Shown here: piece by piece, positions 1 through 11,289 of the stretch
How the letters are laid out: each line of letters begins with the position of its first letter
Numbering within the stretch: the stretch's first letter is position 1
Assembly: GCA_030867875.1 (NCBI GenBank)
Contig: JAOWCC010000019.1
Coordinates: 76,412,861 to 76,476,860 of the forward strand
Origin: Actinernus sp. WN-2022
Taxonomy: Eukaryota > Cnidaria > Anthozoa > Actiniaria > Actinernidae
Reading direction: 5' to 3'
Length of the DNA stretch: 64,000 nt
Made by a program: the position numbers and the translations under genes
The notes under the pieces: generated by a model
What the model saw: only the letters and a program-made list of their open reading frames with translations
Told to the model about the DNA's origin: nothing
Databases searched by the model: none

Positions 1-30
1 ACTATAAATATGTCGTGAAATACATGTCCC

Positions 31-104
31 TGCTAGCAGAGCTGGTCTCTCTCTGTCTTGGACGCCTTCCATTTTACCCGAACACAGAGAGAGACCTCTG
101 CTAG
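31..104. repeat. Short inverted repeat (MITE-like hairpin)
   Basis: The left arm at 31-56 (TGCTAGCAGAG, then a CTCTCTCTGT run) is mirrored by the right arm at 82-104, with a small indel between them. This fold-back has the form of a miniature inverted-repeat element. No coding potential is seen, and flanking target duplications were not resolved. Confidence 0.6.
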
Positions 105-120
105 TTGGGAAGAAATACAT

Positions 121-800
121 TAGAAATAGGTACGAACTAAGGGTCAAGTCAACATAATTTTACATAGCCTAAATTTCAGTCGTGCAATGCGGATGTTCGG
201 TAAGTTCATGAGCAGGCTCAGTACCGCTATTATTAATCATTCCTTAAAAATACATCACTGTGGCGCAATCAGATCCCAGAGCCAGGCCTGGCTAGAAGAT
301 GGCGACTGATCATGAATTTGCCTTTCAAACTTTAATTATTTGTTTTGCTTTCCGTCCTGTGCTGTTCTGGGCACGGCGAGTGGGCAAAGCAAACAACAAG
401 CAGCTAGTCCAAAACTTTTCAACGGCAACCATGCAAGATCGGAGTATGCTAATAATCTTAATATAGCAACAAACATCTAGTCAGTGAATTGTACGGCGCT
501 AACGGCTACACGCAGTTTACCGATGATCATGAGTGTGTGAAATGGAGTACAAACTGTTCAAGTCAAGCAAAATAAGGATAATTTGTAAACACATTCAATC
601 GAAAACTACATGTAAAAGAAAAACTGGAATCCTAATCTTTTATAGAGCTTCACTGTGGCTTGTTTGTCATTCGGCTGACTGCAGCCGAACTGAACAAACT
701 TCTGATTCAGATTCCCTGCTGCGGCGTATTATGAACTTTTTCGTATTCTCCAATATTTTTTCGAACTTAATTTCTTCATTGGGTTACCTGTTGCGCGCTG
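121..800. other. Unassigned non-coding stretch
   Basis: No gene or recognisable element was found. A 92-codon ORF at 533-811 starts with a non-ATG codon and has no recognisable motif. AAGATGGCGAC at about 296 resembles a YY1 core, a motif that recurs across the window. Confidence 0.4.
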
Positions 801-804
801 TAAT

Positions 805-958
805 CCCGTAGTATTCCCGCTGCCAAGTGACGTCACATCCCGTAGTATTCCCGCTGCCAAGTGACGTCACATCCCGCAGTATTCCCGCTGCCAAGTGACG
901 TCACATCCCGCAGTATTCCCGCTGCCAAGTGACGTCACATCCGTCAGTTATCTGCCAA
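805..958. repeat. 34-bp tandem repeat with a CRE palindrome in each unit
   Basis: Four copies of a 34-bp unit (805-838, 839-872, 873-906, 907-940) are followed by a shortened fifth copy. Each full unit carries TGACGTCA, the cAMP-response-element palindrome bound by CREB/ATF proteins, at 828-835, 862-869, 896-903 and 930-937. Copies differ by one base (CCCGTAG or CCCGCAG). The array runs straight into the 29-bp repeat downstream. Any regulatory role is inference. Confidence 0.9.
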
Positions 959-962
959 GTGA

Positions 963-1475
963 CGTATGGCATTCTATATGGCATTTGAAGCTATATGGCA
1001 TTCTATATGGCATTTGAACCGGAAACCTATATGGCATTCTATATGGCATTTAAAGCGATATGGCATTCTATATGGCATTTGAAGCTATATGGCATTCTAT
1101 ATGGCATTTGAAGCTATATGGCATTTGAACTTATATGGCATTCTATATGGCATTTGAACTTATATGGCATTCTATATGGCATTTGAACTTATATGGCATT
1201 CTATATGGCAGCTATATGGCATTTGAACTTATGTGGCATTCTATATGGCATTTGAACCTATATGGCATTCTATATGGCATTTGAACCTATATGGCATTCT
1301 ATATGGCATTTGAAGCTATATGGCATTCTATATGGCATTTGAAGCTATATGGCATTCTATATGGCATTTGAAGCTATATGGCATTCTATGTGGCATTCTA
1401 ACCTATGGCATTCTATATGGCATTCTAACCTATGGCATTCTAACTTATATGGCATTGTATCTGGCATTTTAAATC
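963..1475. repeat. 29-bp tandem repeat (ATATGGCATT family)
   Basis: About 17 imperfect copies of a roughly 29-bp unit, built from two 10-12 bp sub-units (ATATGGCATTCT and ATATGGCATTTGA). The ORF at 1349-1663 translates into repeated W-H-S triplets and is an artefact of the repeat. Confidence 0.9.
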
Positions 1476-1635
1476 AACCTCGGAACTCATCAGGTTATCA
1501 CGGTACGTGGTATTTTCACCTTAGAATACCTGGTATTTTGCCAAGTGGCCCTATACCTCAATTGGTCCCAAAAATGTCAGTGGGCTCCGAGCGTTGCGTG
1601 ACAGAGTGCACGACGACTGCAAAGGAGACTACTCT

Positions 1636-1830
1636 ATACTCCTACTCCGGCTCGAACTCGTAACCGTTTGCGTGAAATGCTTGGTAGTGCAGACGTCATG
1701 ACCACTACACTAAGCGCGTCTACCGCCGTTCGGAATTTGACAAATCTTTATCCTTGGCTTGGTTTTAAGAATGTCATTGTTTAATTTGCGTTCTAGAATT
1801 AGCGATTATTGATAATTGAAGAGCAAAAGA
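1636..1830 (-). repeat. SINE-like repeat with tRNA-like internal promoter, copy 1
   Basis: On the minus strand there is an A-box-like sequence (complement of 1702-1713) and a B-box-like GAGTTCGAGCC (complement of 1649-1659), the layout of an RNA polymerase III internal promoter. About 190 bp, including sequence upstream of the boxes, is shared with the copy near 52.45-52.65 kb. The homology extends beyond the tRNA-like head, so the head is part of a larger repeat. Confidence 0.6.
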
Positions 1831-2379
1831 TTGGTAATTCTAGAGCGAGGATTGTTTTCCAGTGTTTCTCTCTTATTTTTCATGAATTTGCATGCGGTGA
1901 CTTATCCCTCACACAGAAGGAAGTTCTACATGGCTGAACTCAACATGAATTTGCATGCCCTAATTCCTATAACAAAATGCATGCGATTTGTTTTCTTTAC
2001 AACAAAGACACTTAGCTTCAAATGAGTGCGTACATAATAAACTGCTTTATTTCGAAAGTCCCAAAACTTAAGCTTATTAAAACAATTCTTGCTCGACCGC
2101 CACTTCAAAAAATAAGAATGGACTTAGCTGGCTCCGCTACTCTAAACTATTTGTTTCATTTTTAATTCAATACTTGTGAGTTTTGAAAGAGGTTGAGCAA
2201 GGCACAAACCAACTAAAGTAGGCCACAAATTTGCTTATTTTATTCACTCGAGAGAAAGCTTAAATTTTGACAAATGGCAGCATACAAGGAGGTTTGGCTC
2301 AATCGATTAACATCATTGCTGAAATCCATGTGAAATCCTAATTTCTTGTTTTTTTTATCGGAACATTTTAGATGTTCCA

Positions 2380-2836
2380 TTACGTTCTTCTGCTAGTGAG
2401 GCGTTGGACCAACTTGGTTGGGCCACTCTTAATAAGAACCGATTGTACCATCGTGTTATTATGGCTTATAAGTATTTTAATGGGAGCTGATGTCAAACGG
2501 TAATAGAGAGATCCATTCTTACAATACGAGGAGACAGAACAACATTCATTTGCCCTTAGCGAAACGCAACTGGGGCCAACAAATATTTGTATATAGTATT
2601 TTAAGGACTGGAACAATTTAGACAGTAACATTCGGGAGATGTCTACTTTATCTATTTGTAATTAGCTTTTAAAGCTTAATGTATTTTTAACTTCCCTATC
2701 TTGCATTTTTATTTTTATTTCACATTTTTATCATATTTGTGTTTTTCATTAATTGTAACATCTTTATTTTCTCAGGACCTCTCTGAAAACCACTCTAGTG
2801 ATGAGAGCTTCCTGGATAAACATAATAATAATAAAA
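2380..2836 (+). mobile_element. CR1/L2-like LINE, 3' end fragment
   Basis: The plus strand encodes a decayed C-terminal reverse transcriptase segment with the signatures LDQLGW, YHRVIMAYK, RRQNN.HLPLAKRNWG and an RTG.NNLD-like end, as in CR1-type non-LTR elements. At least one stop and frame changes interrupt it. It ends in a CCACTCTAGTGATGAGAGC-type 3' tail followed by (TAA)n at 2820-2836. The 5' part is missing, as is usual for truncated LINE insertions. Confidence 0.7.
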
Positions 2837-2854
2837 TAAACAGTTTTTGTCTTT

Positions 2855-3137
2855 GTTCGATTGACCGTATTCCGGAATAAGAATAAACAGAATGATCACT
2901 ACAAATCACGTTTACGGGGATTTTTTAACCACTGGAATACTAAATGTATCCTGAATATCATTTATGCCGATACATCCCCCTTAGATATTGTGTTACTCAA
3001 ACATGATGGTCTACTAAATGTATCCTGAATATCATATATCAGCAAGCATTTGTAGCTTACAGTGCAAAATATGCCCGAACCAGTGATTTCCAGAGACTAT
3101 TCCATCTATTCCTATTCCGGAATACGGTCAATCGAAC
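2855..3137. mobile_element. MITE with GTTCGATTGACCG ends
   Basis: The left terminus (GTTCGATTGACCGTATTCC, 2855 on) is mirrored by the right terminus ending at 3137, about 30 bp with near-perfect pairing. Inside, ACTAAATGTATCCTGAATAT occurs twice (about 2938 and 3013). No coding potential. It lies just after the LINE tail. A target duplication was not resolved. Confidence 0.75.
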
Positions 3138-3299
3138 GCACCCTTATAGAGTTCTGAGAGAGCTTAGTCGCAAATTCGCCGAAAATATATTTGCTTGACT
3201 CGAGAGAAAACTCAAATGTTGACAAATGACACACCACAAAGAAGTTTGATTCACTGATTACCTTCTCCCAGTGATAAAATGCTTGAGAAATCCTCATTT

Positions 3300-4740
3300 T
3301 CTTTCTTTTTGGATGAGAAGTTTAAACAATTTGAATTCCAAAACCTCCACACGCTCCACTGCATGCGAGTGACGTCATTTCCATTGTGTGTACTTTTATT
3401 GATCATCGCCGAGAGCCAATCAGAAAGCGAGAAAATTGGCTGTTGTTGTAAAAAAAACGATTTTACTTGTGGTTTGTTATCTACATCTACATGTTATTTA
3501 GTCGGTAATAAACCGTATGGTTATCACACCAACTGTACAATATATAAAAATAATAAAATAAGTGATAAAATAATAAATAAATGATAAAAACAACTGAGAA
3601 AACAAGTCGAGTGAACGCAATAAAAGCACGAAACAGCACCAACTAAACAGACCAAATAGCACGTATTAAACAAGGATTCTGCACTATTCAGCCAGTTAGC
3701 CGTTCCACGCCTTCACCGCTTGTACTCTATAATAAATCTAGTAATGATTAGTGATTAGTTATTATTCATGCCTCCGTGGACACTACTAGAACTCCACTGC
3801 ATTTTTATTGTTTTCAGCGTTTCTTTTTCTCTCTTTCTCCCTCTCTCAGTTTCGCCTTCATATGGAGAAAAGAACGAAATATATTCGATATTTGAACTAC
3901 TGGATTTGGTCATAGTTAATAGAGTATTAACTATGATTTGGTTGACCGGCCAACGGCAAGGAACAGTTTAAGTTTCAAGTGATTGCAATTTTCCTATCCG
4001 AGGTATGCCATGCTAACGAGTCCGAACGCAACAGCTGTTCATGGTTGTCATATGTGATGTGTGTTCAGTTGCTGTAGTTCGTTGTTTTGAATTTGAGGAC
4101 GCTAATACACCTAGAAAGAGCCGTGTTGGCGTTGTTAAAGTTTTCTTGGCTCTTGCACCGAATTGAGGCGGCTGTTTTACTAAACTACCTACCAAATATG
4201 GGACTAGTAGTTAAACATTAACCAACATTGTACTACCGTAGCAGGAATCGGATACTCACTACGATCTTCTCATATTCTTGGGAAAACTAGATGCTGGTTG
4301 CGGCGTTGTTCGATCGAATTTTACCGTGCATACAGCGACCTAATTACCTCGCACTCCGTGAAGAAAGCAGTGACATGTAGAAACGCGCGCTACAACTAGT
4401 CAAAATGTTTAGTAAAACCCAGACACACAAGATAACAAACCACAGTTAAGTGTGATAAAACGTTAGTAGGGTTTAAACAAGAGATGTTTTCTACGTTACA
4501 GTTCAGTTTTTACAGTAGCTTAGTTGTCGGTTCCTATACCAACTTGTAAGACTTGTAAGGAAAATAAAGCATGCAAATAAATCTTCAAACGAACGTACCT
4601 TTACGATCTCCCAGGTCTTTTAATCAACTTCTATAAAGTTTAGGTTGTTTGATGACGGCGACGCAAGCAGGAGCTTTATAGCTTCGCATCCAGAAAGTCC
4701 TTCTAATTTTATTGTAATTTTGTCCGAGGGAAGTTTGGGA
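3300..4740. other. Unassigned AT-rich stretch
   Basis: No gene was recognised. Short ORFs here have no motifs. A TGACGTCA palindrome lies at about 3370 and the region around 3540 is AT-rich and simple. Nothing else is supported. Confidence 0.4.
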
Positions 4741-4762
4741 ATGAGTCAAAACGTTCATTACA

Positions 4763-4833
4763 GATGGTTGCACATGACGTCAGGGCGGCCATGCCCTTTG
4801 TCATTTGAATCTCTGGGGATTGAGTGCAACCAT
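4763..4833. repeat. Small fold-back with GATGGTTGCAC arms
   Basis: GATGGTTGCAC at 4763-4773 is mirrored exactly by GTGCAACCATC at 4823-4833. The internal sequence contains TGACGTCA. The 71-bp unit has the form of a small MITE. Confidence 0.5.
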
Positions 4834-5546
4834 CTATTATTATACATTTTTATTTCGTATCAGGGCACCCCAACAGCTGAAACCGAGCCTAGGCACCTGC
4901 CAGGTTTCGTAAGGTCCCAAATACGACGGCACAAAACAATAGGCTTAATTAAGAAATGCAATAACTGCACGTAAAAATGCACGCAGTCGCCTACATTTAG
5001 ACCGTCCTCTGCAAGAACACAACGTGAAAACCCCAAATTTCACGTTAACAAAGAACGCGAAGGTAAGAAAGTAAAACACTCCGTTTTTCGTTCGGTATGA
5101 ACGGAACTCTATGTTTATCATATTTTTCGAAAATGTGGAAGTGAAAAGCAATAATAGGCGAATAAAGGAAACGATAACACATAATTTCGCGAGAAGACAC
5201 TTGGCTGACGTCCCGTCGTCACAGCCGTTGCCGTCCTTGGTGCGTTACTAAGGTGCATATTGTGTGATTCCAAGATGGCGGAAAGTAGCAATTAATCTGT
5301 CTGAAAGTTCCGATTCTTTGACAATGAGCATGACATTACTTTTCTGGTTACTTTATGAACATGTTGATCACTAGAGCTAGAAGGAATGCCTGCTGCGTAG
5401 ATGATGATATAATTTCTTTCTCATCGATCATCATCATGACCGTGTTGGGGGTTACGTTTAGTGTAGAAGGCGGCTCTAATAGCTTAAAATAGAGGAAAAG
5501 ATTAAATAAAACTGAGAAAGGAGAAAAAAAAGTAAAAAAAAAAGTA

Positions 5547-5619
5547 GTGCTTGGTGTAGAACTCGAACTCCGGTCGTTGGATCAAAAGCCCGTGATCTAA
5601 ACCACTTTACCATAGAACC
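5547..5619 (-). tRNA. tRNA-Gln-like pseudogene or SINE head
   Basis: Read on the minus strand from 5619, the sequence begins GGTTCTATGG, followed by an A-box-like TGGTAAAGTGG and a B-box-like GAGTTCGAGTTC. It ends before T-rich runs that could terminate RNA polymerase III. The start resembles eukaryotic tRNA-Gln, but the 3' acceptor strand does not pair with the 5' strand and the anticodon loop reads CTTTTGA. It is therefore more likely a tRNA-derived relic than a working tRNA. Anticodon identity is uncertain. Confidence 0.45.
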
Positions 5620-5639
5620 GTCTAGTCTAGACTGCTAGA

Positions 5640-6195
5640 GAGTACGGTAGTATCTTAACTGGTCTAGACTGCTAGCCAGTGTAAAGTCATTAATTCTACT
5701 AGTTATGGTGTACAGTAGACATTTTGCTATTGATTTTGTCTGTTTAGAATGGAAACGTCTTTGAACACGATCTTGACTAAAACTAAAACACGAGTGAAAA
5801 AGATGGTAAAACAGGTGAACAAGAGTGAAAATTTATTGAAACTATATTTTTCTTTGTTTTAAATAATTGAAACTATAGTAAATCAGCCAATCTATGGTTA
5901 GGGACGGACCATTTGAAAATTGATTTTTTTAGGGAGGGGGTACCGCAAATCCCCCCCAAAAAACACGAGCAAGCCGAATTTGAGAAAAAAAATCGAGCGA
6001 GCCAAACAAAATCGAGCAAGGGTGAAACTTTGTTCATTGGCTGAATACTGAATGCCTTAAAAAAATCGTATATACATTATCGCATCTACAATGCATTAAG
6101 TTGTGCCAGAAAGTGCAGGAAAATGTGCATCCGAGAACCTGAAATTCAGATTTTTCCGGGGGAGCATGCCTCTGACTCCACTTGAAACTCGGTAG
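5640..6195. other. Unassigned stretch with simple A- and G-rich tracts
   Basis: No gene is visible. Runs of A and G, including a GGGAGGGGG tract near 5931 and a following C-rich stretch, are typical of decayed repeats. Confidence 0.4.
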
Positions 6196-6199
6196 AAAC

Positions 6200-7149
6200 G
6201 ATCTTATTTGAAAGTCCTTTCGAAATGAGGAAGGATGGCGTTTTCCGTTTGTGAATATCTCATCTCGTTCCAGAGATATTCAGGTTTTTGTAATATGTAA
6301 ATTAGATTACCTGTGACGTCATGACCTTGACACAGCCTGGAGACAAATCACAAAATAAAGAATATCTCTGAAACTAGTGGCTAAAAATAATTGAAACTTT
6401 GCACATGTATGGTACTAAGGAAAATACACATCAATGTGCAAATCATGACGTTGCCATTGAAACACTGTTGGCCCCAGGCTCATTTGACCTTGAACATAAA
6501 ATAATATCTGATTGTAATTTATGACTCTGTTCTACAAAACAATTTTCTTTAAACCCCGCATATACAATGCCTACATTGTATGAAAATGTCTGATGCGCCT
6601 ATGACAGTAAATAGAGGTAATCGGCTAACTCTGTTGCCACCCAATTCAGATCATGTGATGTAAACACACATTGCTCTGGAGAATTGAGTCTTTGAAAATT
6701 AATTTTATTCAGATAGGCATGACAGCATTATGATTAGAATGAAAAAGGAATAATTCCCCAGAGTAGCATCTGTTTATATGACATGATCTGAATTGGGTGG
6801 CAACAGCGTTAGCCGATTACCTCTATTGTATATTACGAAGGAGAAATCAAGGAATCTATTTTTATCATGAAAGTGGCCTGGAGCCAAGTGTTTCCATGGC
6901 AACGTCATGATTTGCACATTGTTTATTTTCCTTAGTACCATACATGTGCAAAGTATCAATTATTTTTAGCCACTATTTTCAGAGATGTTCTTTATTTTGT
7001 GATCTGTCCCAGGTTGTGTCAAGGTTATGACGTCACAGGTAATCTAATTTACATACTACAAAAACTTGAATATCTCTGGAACCAGATGAGTTATTCACAA
7101 ACGGAAAACGCCATCCTTCCTCATTTTGAAAGGACTTTCAAATAAGATC
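6200..7149. mobile_element. Long inverted-repeat element
   Basis: Outer arms of about 270-280 bp (from 6200, and ending at 7149) are inverted copies, starting GATCTTATTTGAAAGTCC. An inner pair, about 6614-6660 and 6782-6823, is also inverted (GAGGTAATCGGCTAAC and its complement). The arms differ by scattered substitutions and small indels. The 61-codon minus ORF at 6774-6959 is part of an arm and not a gene. It may be a non-autonomous fold-back DNA transposon. Confidence 0.75.
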
Positions 7150-7247
7150 AACTTAATTTTCGTTTCATATACACTTTAAGTGTCAATGTATTTAGCTTTG
7201 CAGCTAATTGGGGACACTTAGTCCTACGATTTTACGTCCTTATCCGA

Positions 7248-7680
7248 GAATGAAAAGTCCGAAGACTACAGCAAAGCTGATATACAACGTAAAATTCTAA
7301 CACAAAGCACTACGGTTAGCTAGGCCTGACACGAAAAGCGCTCGGACTAGATTGCAGCCATAGACAGCTGCTTCGTTCTTATTAGAACTCGTCAGTATGG
7401 CATAGCAAACTGTACGCGGGCTTCGGTGCCAATGCACTACCGACCTGGACTGCGCTAAAGAAGCATCTAGTTACGAGCTCACAGAAAGGCTTGGTTATCG
7501 GGTCACACGTCATTACGTGTGGCGAAAAGCCAAAAACCAAGCAAATCTGAACTAAACGTGTCAGTGCTTTGCGAAAAATATAGTTATGCTATTATGGATT
7601 TTTGTACCGTAGCCCTTATATAGATCCGATTATCCCTGCTATTGTCATCATTTTCAAAGCTGGTCTGGCCAGCATAACTA
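7248..7680 (+). mobile_element. Half copy of the palindromic element found at 23.5-24.6 kb
   Basis: From GAATGAAAAGTCCGAAGAC onward this matches the left arm of the 23.5-24.6 kb palindrome. The loop follows, but in reverse-complement orientation relative to that copy. The sequence ends in only about 20-25 bp of the opposite arm (GCTGGTCTGGCCAGCATAAC, near 7660-7679). It represents one arm plus loop. Divergence is moderate. Confidence 0.8.
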
Positions 7681-7689
7681 TATTGCGAT

Positions 7690-8240
7690 GAGTTGTCGAT
7701 CGATTTGGCTTTGTCAAACGAGCAGGCGATGTTCTTAAATGGCAAGAACAACATTGGAGGCCAGCATATGAATTTGCCGCGTTAAACTGCTATGCGGTCA
7801 AGTGCAAAACCTGCAGGCACGACTTGGATTGCATTTATTATGATTGAGTTGTGATTTATTTTTGATCCACGGAAGAGGAAAGCCAAGTCGTCTGCAACTT
7901 TTACACACCATCGCATAGCGATGATAACAGAAAGTACTACTTTAAATAAAACTCTTTAAAGCAATCTTTGTTTCTCACATTGATGACAACCACTCCTCCA
8001 CAAATGATACTACGCACGGCACTAATGACTCAACCATATGCCGGTACCTATCAATGTAAATTCTTTCTTATGTAGTACTACAATGACGGACTTTCATACA
8101 GCTAAACAACACAGGTAATGTCCAATTTTGATTGATTACATTTTTATGCGCATGCATGCTCTCTCATTGCACATTCATTTTCACAGAGTACACTTCCTGA
8201 TATACCTCTCGCAGCACTTACCTTCCTCATAGGAATTTCT
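7690..8240. other. Unassigned stretch
   Basis: No coding sequence or clear repeat was recognised between the half palindrome and the LTR-like segment that follows. Confidence 0.35.
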
Positions 8241-8339
8241 AGTATTAACCTTATATATGTTCACTGGAACGATACACTGTATAGCCTCTGTTTATTATAC
8301 AGAAATGTGGTTTGTGCATCACGTCGCGGCTACTGGGCC

Positions 8340-8500
8340 TGTTCTAATTGCGTCCGACGAAGGAGAACGCCATCCTAAGCCAGTGGTGTCCGTTGGGTTC
8401 CCTGTGTCTCACAGGCAAGAGACATCGAGAATTTTGTTGTGGTTGTGTATCTTTTTTTCGCCATTTTGAATAAATTAACCTCGTTCTGGCGCGTGAAAAT
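8340..8500 (+). repeat. Repeat segment shared with 49.3-49.44 kb (possible solo-LTR piece)
   Basis: GACGAAGGAGAACGC, a CAGTGG block, CCTGTGT and an AATAAATTA.CTCG block occur here in order. The same blocks occur in the same order on the minus strand at about 49.30-49.44 kb. The AATAAA near the end fits a transcript 3' end, so a diverged LTR is one reading. Homology is short and indel-rich. Confidence 0.35.
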
Positions 8501-8559
8501 GCACACGCGGTCGTTTGGAGTCGTTTCGTTTGTTGCGCTGTGGTTCACTCGGTAAGTAA

Positions 8560-9220
8560 TATGGGCCGCGTCAGGCAAAAAGGGCCCGGACGACATTCAA
8601 GTTAAATAATTCCTACAACGGTGTTCCTAATAACAGGGTGAAGATTGATTGTATTCTTGACGAGAAGCGCTACATTTCATTCCTAACAATAAATGTCAGT
8701 TTCAAGAAATTGACAACAAAAATCAGGGGTGAAATTTATGTGATTTTGATCCAAGGGCCCGATTTCAAATATGACCACAAAAATTAGGAATCCTGTCAGA
8801 GGATGATTTTGATGTATGACATTCATTTATACCTGCTGGCATTAAAGATCAAAACATAAATAAGATGAACAAGATGATCACTTTTTGGGCAAAAATATTC
8901 TTTTCTGCAGTCATTCTACTCCCCGTAGCTCATAATATGATTTTAGCAATAGTACAAGTTACACCTTGAAACAATCATCTGATGATAAGGAATCATTTTC
9001 GCCTGCTAAAATTGTGATCACACCCTCGTGTAAAAATATCGTAAATTTCGACTTCGATTTCACTGGTCAATTTCATGAAATCAACACTACTTGTTAGTAG
9101 CACAATGTGGCGCTCGCGATGCATATTGTAATGGTACCACAAGTATAAAAAACATGGAACAATTTCAAAAACATTTACATATTATGTCGTCCGGGCCCTT
9201 TTTGCCTGACGCGGCCCATA
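8560..9220. mobile_element. MITE with perfect long TIRs and TA target duplication
   Basis: A perfect terminal inverted repeat of at least 36 bp lies at 8561-8596 (ATGGGCCGCGTCAGGC...) and 9184-9219. TA at 8560-8561 and 9219-9220 gives a TA target duplication flanking TGGGCCGCG termini, as in Tc1/mariner-type elements. The roughly 0.66-kb interior is AT-rich and non-coding, so the element is non-autonomous. The perfect TIRs suggest recent activity. Confidence 0.85.
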
Positions 9221-9591
9221 TAATATTTCTTCAATCAAATGCAATGTTGTCTAAATTTATCAAAGCCTGAGAAAAGTGTGTACTACTTCTGAGCCATTTC
9301 CAAAACCCCATTCTCGAGCTACAACAAGCATACACAGTCCGTGTTAGTACAGCCCAAAATGTTTTCCTTTATCTCGGCAATTTGATGAGCTGCATCCCTT
9401 TTGATACAAGTTGTATAACTTATTAGTGAAAACATTCAAAACTTTACACCCACAATAGAGTCAGTCTGTTAATATCAACAGTGTAGTCCAGAACACTGAA
9501 GCAATCTTTCAGTCTCCAAAGGGTTATGTTTGTTTTACTACAGGTAGTCCAAAACGGCTAAACTGCAGAATACCCCGCAACTCTTTATGTC

Positions 9592-9665
9592 CTACGCGTC
9601 GCCGGCTACGCATTGCACGCGTAGTTTGCTACGCGTCGAAATTCGACGCGTAGTACGCGTAGGAC
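9592..9665. repeat. ACGCGT-rich palindromic cluster
   Basis: Multiple CTACGCGTCG words occur in both orientations. At about 9640 the 12-bp arms CTACGCGTCGAA and TTCGACGCGTAG are separated by one base, and an outer GTCCTACGCG/CGCGTAGGAC pair spans the block. The same word recurs once near 10217. ACGCGT is the MluI/MCB hexamer, but no function is implied. Confidence 0.65.
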
Positions 9666-9688
9666 AGCTTCGTTCAATAAAGAATTCA

Positions 9689-10181
9689 TTAAAGGAGAAC
9701 TGAACCCTAAATCAATCCGACGACTATACAAACTTGTATTCAAGAGAAATAAGTTCTGTTATTTTATTTCTTTGTGGTGCACGTCTAAAAAGAGGAAATA
9801 CGTTTTGAAGGTCGAAAAATAGCCGATTCTCTGCTGATAAAGCCAGTTTGTGTGGCGGCTCAATTCAGTGCTTTTTTGCCCTTATCGTACGTCATGCATA
9901 CCAAGGAAAAACAACCACACCTTAGTGCGCAATTATGAGTCGTTAGTCCATCTATTCAAAGCCGAAAACAGCATGCATGACAAAACTAATTTATTCCCCG
10001 TATAGTACGTCACAGATTACAGGAATTAAGCCGTCTGTACTTAGCGGCGGCTGGGAGGAAGATTTGCAGATTTTCTTTTCTTTGACGCAATACACAGTAA
10101 AATAAATTTTGGTATGAGTCTTTTCATGTTTAGATCTACTCATTGAGCTAAAGTTGATTTTAGGGTTCAGTTCTCCTTTAA
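9689..10181. mobile_element. TTAA-flanked MITE
   Basis: TTAA at 9689-9692 and 10178-10181 flank termini AGGAGAACTGAACCCTAAA and its inverted copy. A TTAA target duplication is characteristic of piggyBac and Kolobok transposons; which one supplied the transposase is not resolved. The interior of about 485 bp has no credible protein. The 99-codon minus ORF at 9991-10290 crosses the element end and is probably spurious. Confidence 0.8.
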
Positions 10182-10700
10182 GATATAGCTTCACGGGTGT
10201 GAGACTCGGCCTCAACGACGCGTAGCCCGTAGAGCCTTGGGGTATCTTTTCATTTGCGGGTATTGTTACGCGACAATAATCACGCAACATATTATTATTA
10301 TTTTTATCATTGAAGTCATATCCTAAATTTAATCTTCAAGTGCTAGTGTCTTTGTTACGCTTTTTATGTCTATATGAAACACAATATGAAAAGTTGGGAA
10401 TCTCGTGATTAGTTAAACAAATGAATGATTGACACTTGGGCTTGTGGCCTCGATATCAGGATTGTTGCCTTGGCTGTTTCAGGAACAGGCAGTATCACAC
10501 CAGCGTGCGTACTTATATTAAATTGGCATCGTTGACAACTTTATCAAAACATCAAAACTATGCAACCTTATTTGGTACAAAATTATGAAAATAAAAGGAT
10601 ATAGCTCCTCAAAAGTTACCTAATCTAAGGACTCCCGCAGGTATACTGTCTGGTCTGAGAGCTTAAAAGAAAGCCAAAAAGTTATGTAAAGATAAAGTTA
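10182..10700. other. Unassigned left flank of the BEL/Pao insertion
   Basis: No gene or repeat was recognised, except one more ACGCGT word near 10217. Confidence 0.35.
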
Positions 10701-10705
10701 GTATA

Positions 10706-11289
10706 TGTTAGCTTATTACGCCAACATTTATGCTAGGTTATTGATTACAGTTATCACTATTTACCGACATTCATCCACTAGACCAATCAAAATCAATGTG
10801 TAATTCGAGTACACGCAAGTCAAGAACACGCTTCCTGAGTTACTTGTCGACTTAGAAAAACTAAGAAACTTAGAAATCTACGCTACCATCTACCTCTATC
10901 AATCTATTCTACCTCGAACAAGCAAGCCAGGAGACCAAAGTAAGATCACTATAATTACTTAGAATGTATATATTGATTAGCTATCGTGATTATCTATGTT
11001 AGAAGCGTGCAGATTACAATTGATTTCTATGCCAGCATTTAGTTTGGGCACGCACAATAGGTTAATTATGCTTTACTTCATTCTTAGTTCAAACCAACAC
11101 TATCGAAATCAACAACACGATCAACAATATAAATCTACAAGAAATCCACATCGAATGAACTTCTATTCAATCCCTGATTCAAGAAAATCTACTATTGTGA
11201 ACACTTCAAGAACTGTGATAATTAAACTTGGAATAATTGTTGAGAGTTAGCGTTTGAATGCCTTTGGATTGCTTGTAATGAAATCTACA
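10706..11289 (+). repeat. Left LTR of the BEL/Pao element
   Basis: Starts TGTTAG and ends CTACA. It is collinear with the right LTR apart from small indels, including about 17 bp missing after CGCCAA and about 80-90 bp present only here near 10841-10930. The ORF at 10996-11250 is present in both LTRs and is not a gene. Confidence 0.9.

Larger units (their letters stand above)
2215..3305. repeat. Pair of diverged direct repeats around the LINE tail and MITE
   Basis: About 120 bp at 2215-2330 and 3180-3300 share a common order of words: a TTGCTT segment, CTCGAGAGAAA, TTGACAAATG, and a stretch with GAAATCCT. The two copies flank the LINE tail and MITE. They may be remnants of one older repeat. 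Confidence 0.45.

Noticed and set aside
1349..1663. 104-codon ORF with W-H-S repeats
   Set aside because: It is a translation of the 29-bp tandem repeat; no independent coding evidence.
10996..11250. 84-codon ORF repeated at 15075
   Set aside because: It lies in both LTRs of the BEL element; repetition reflects LTR identity rather than a gene pair.
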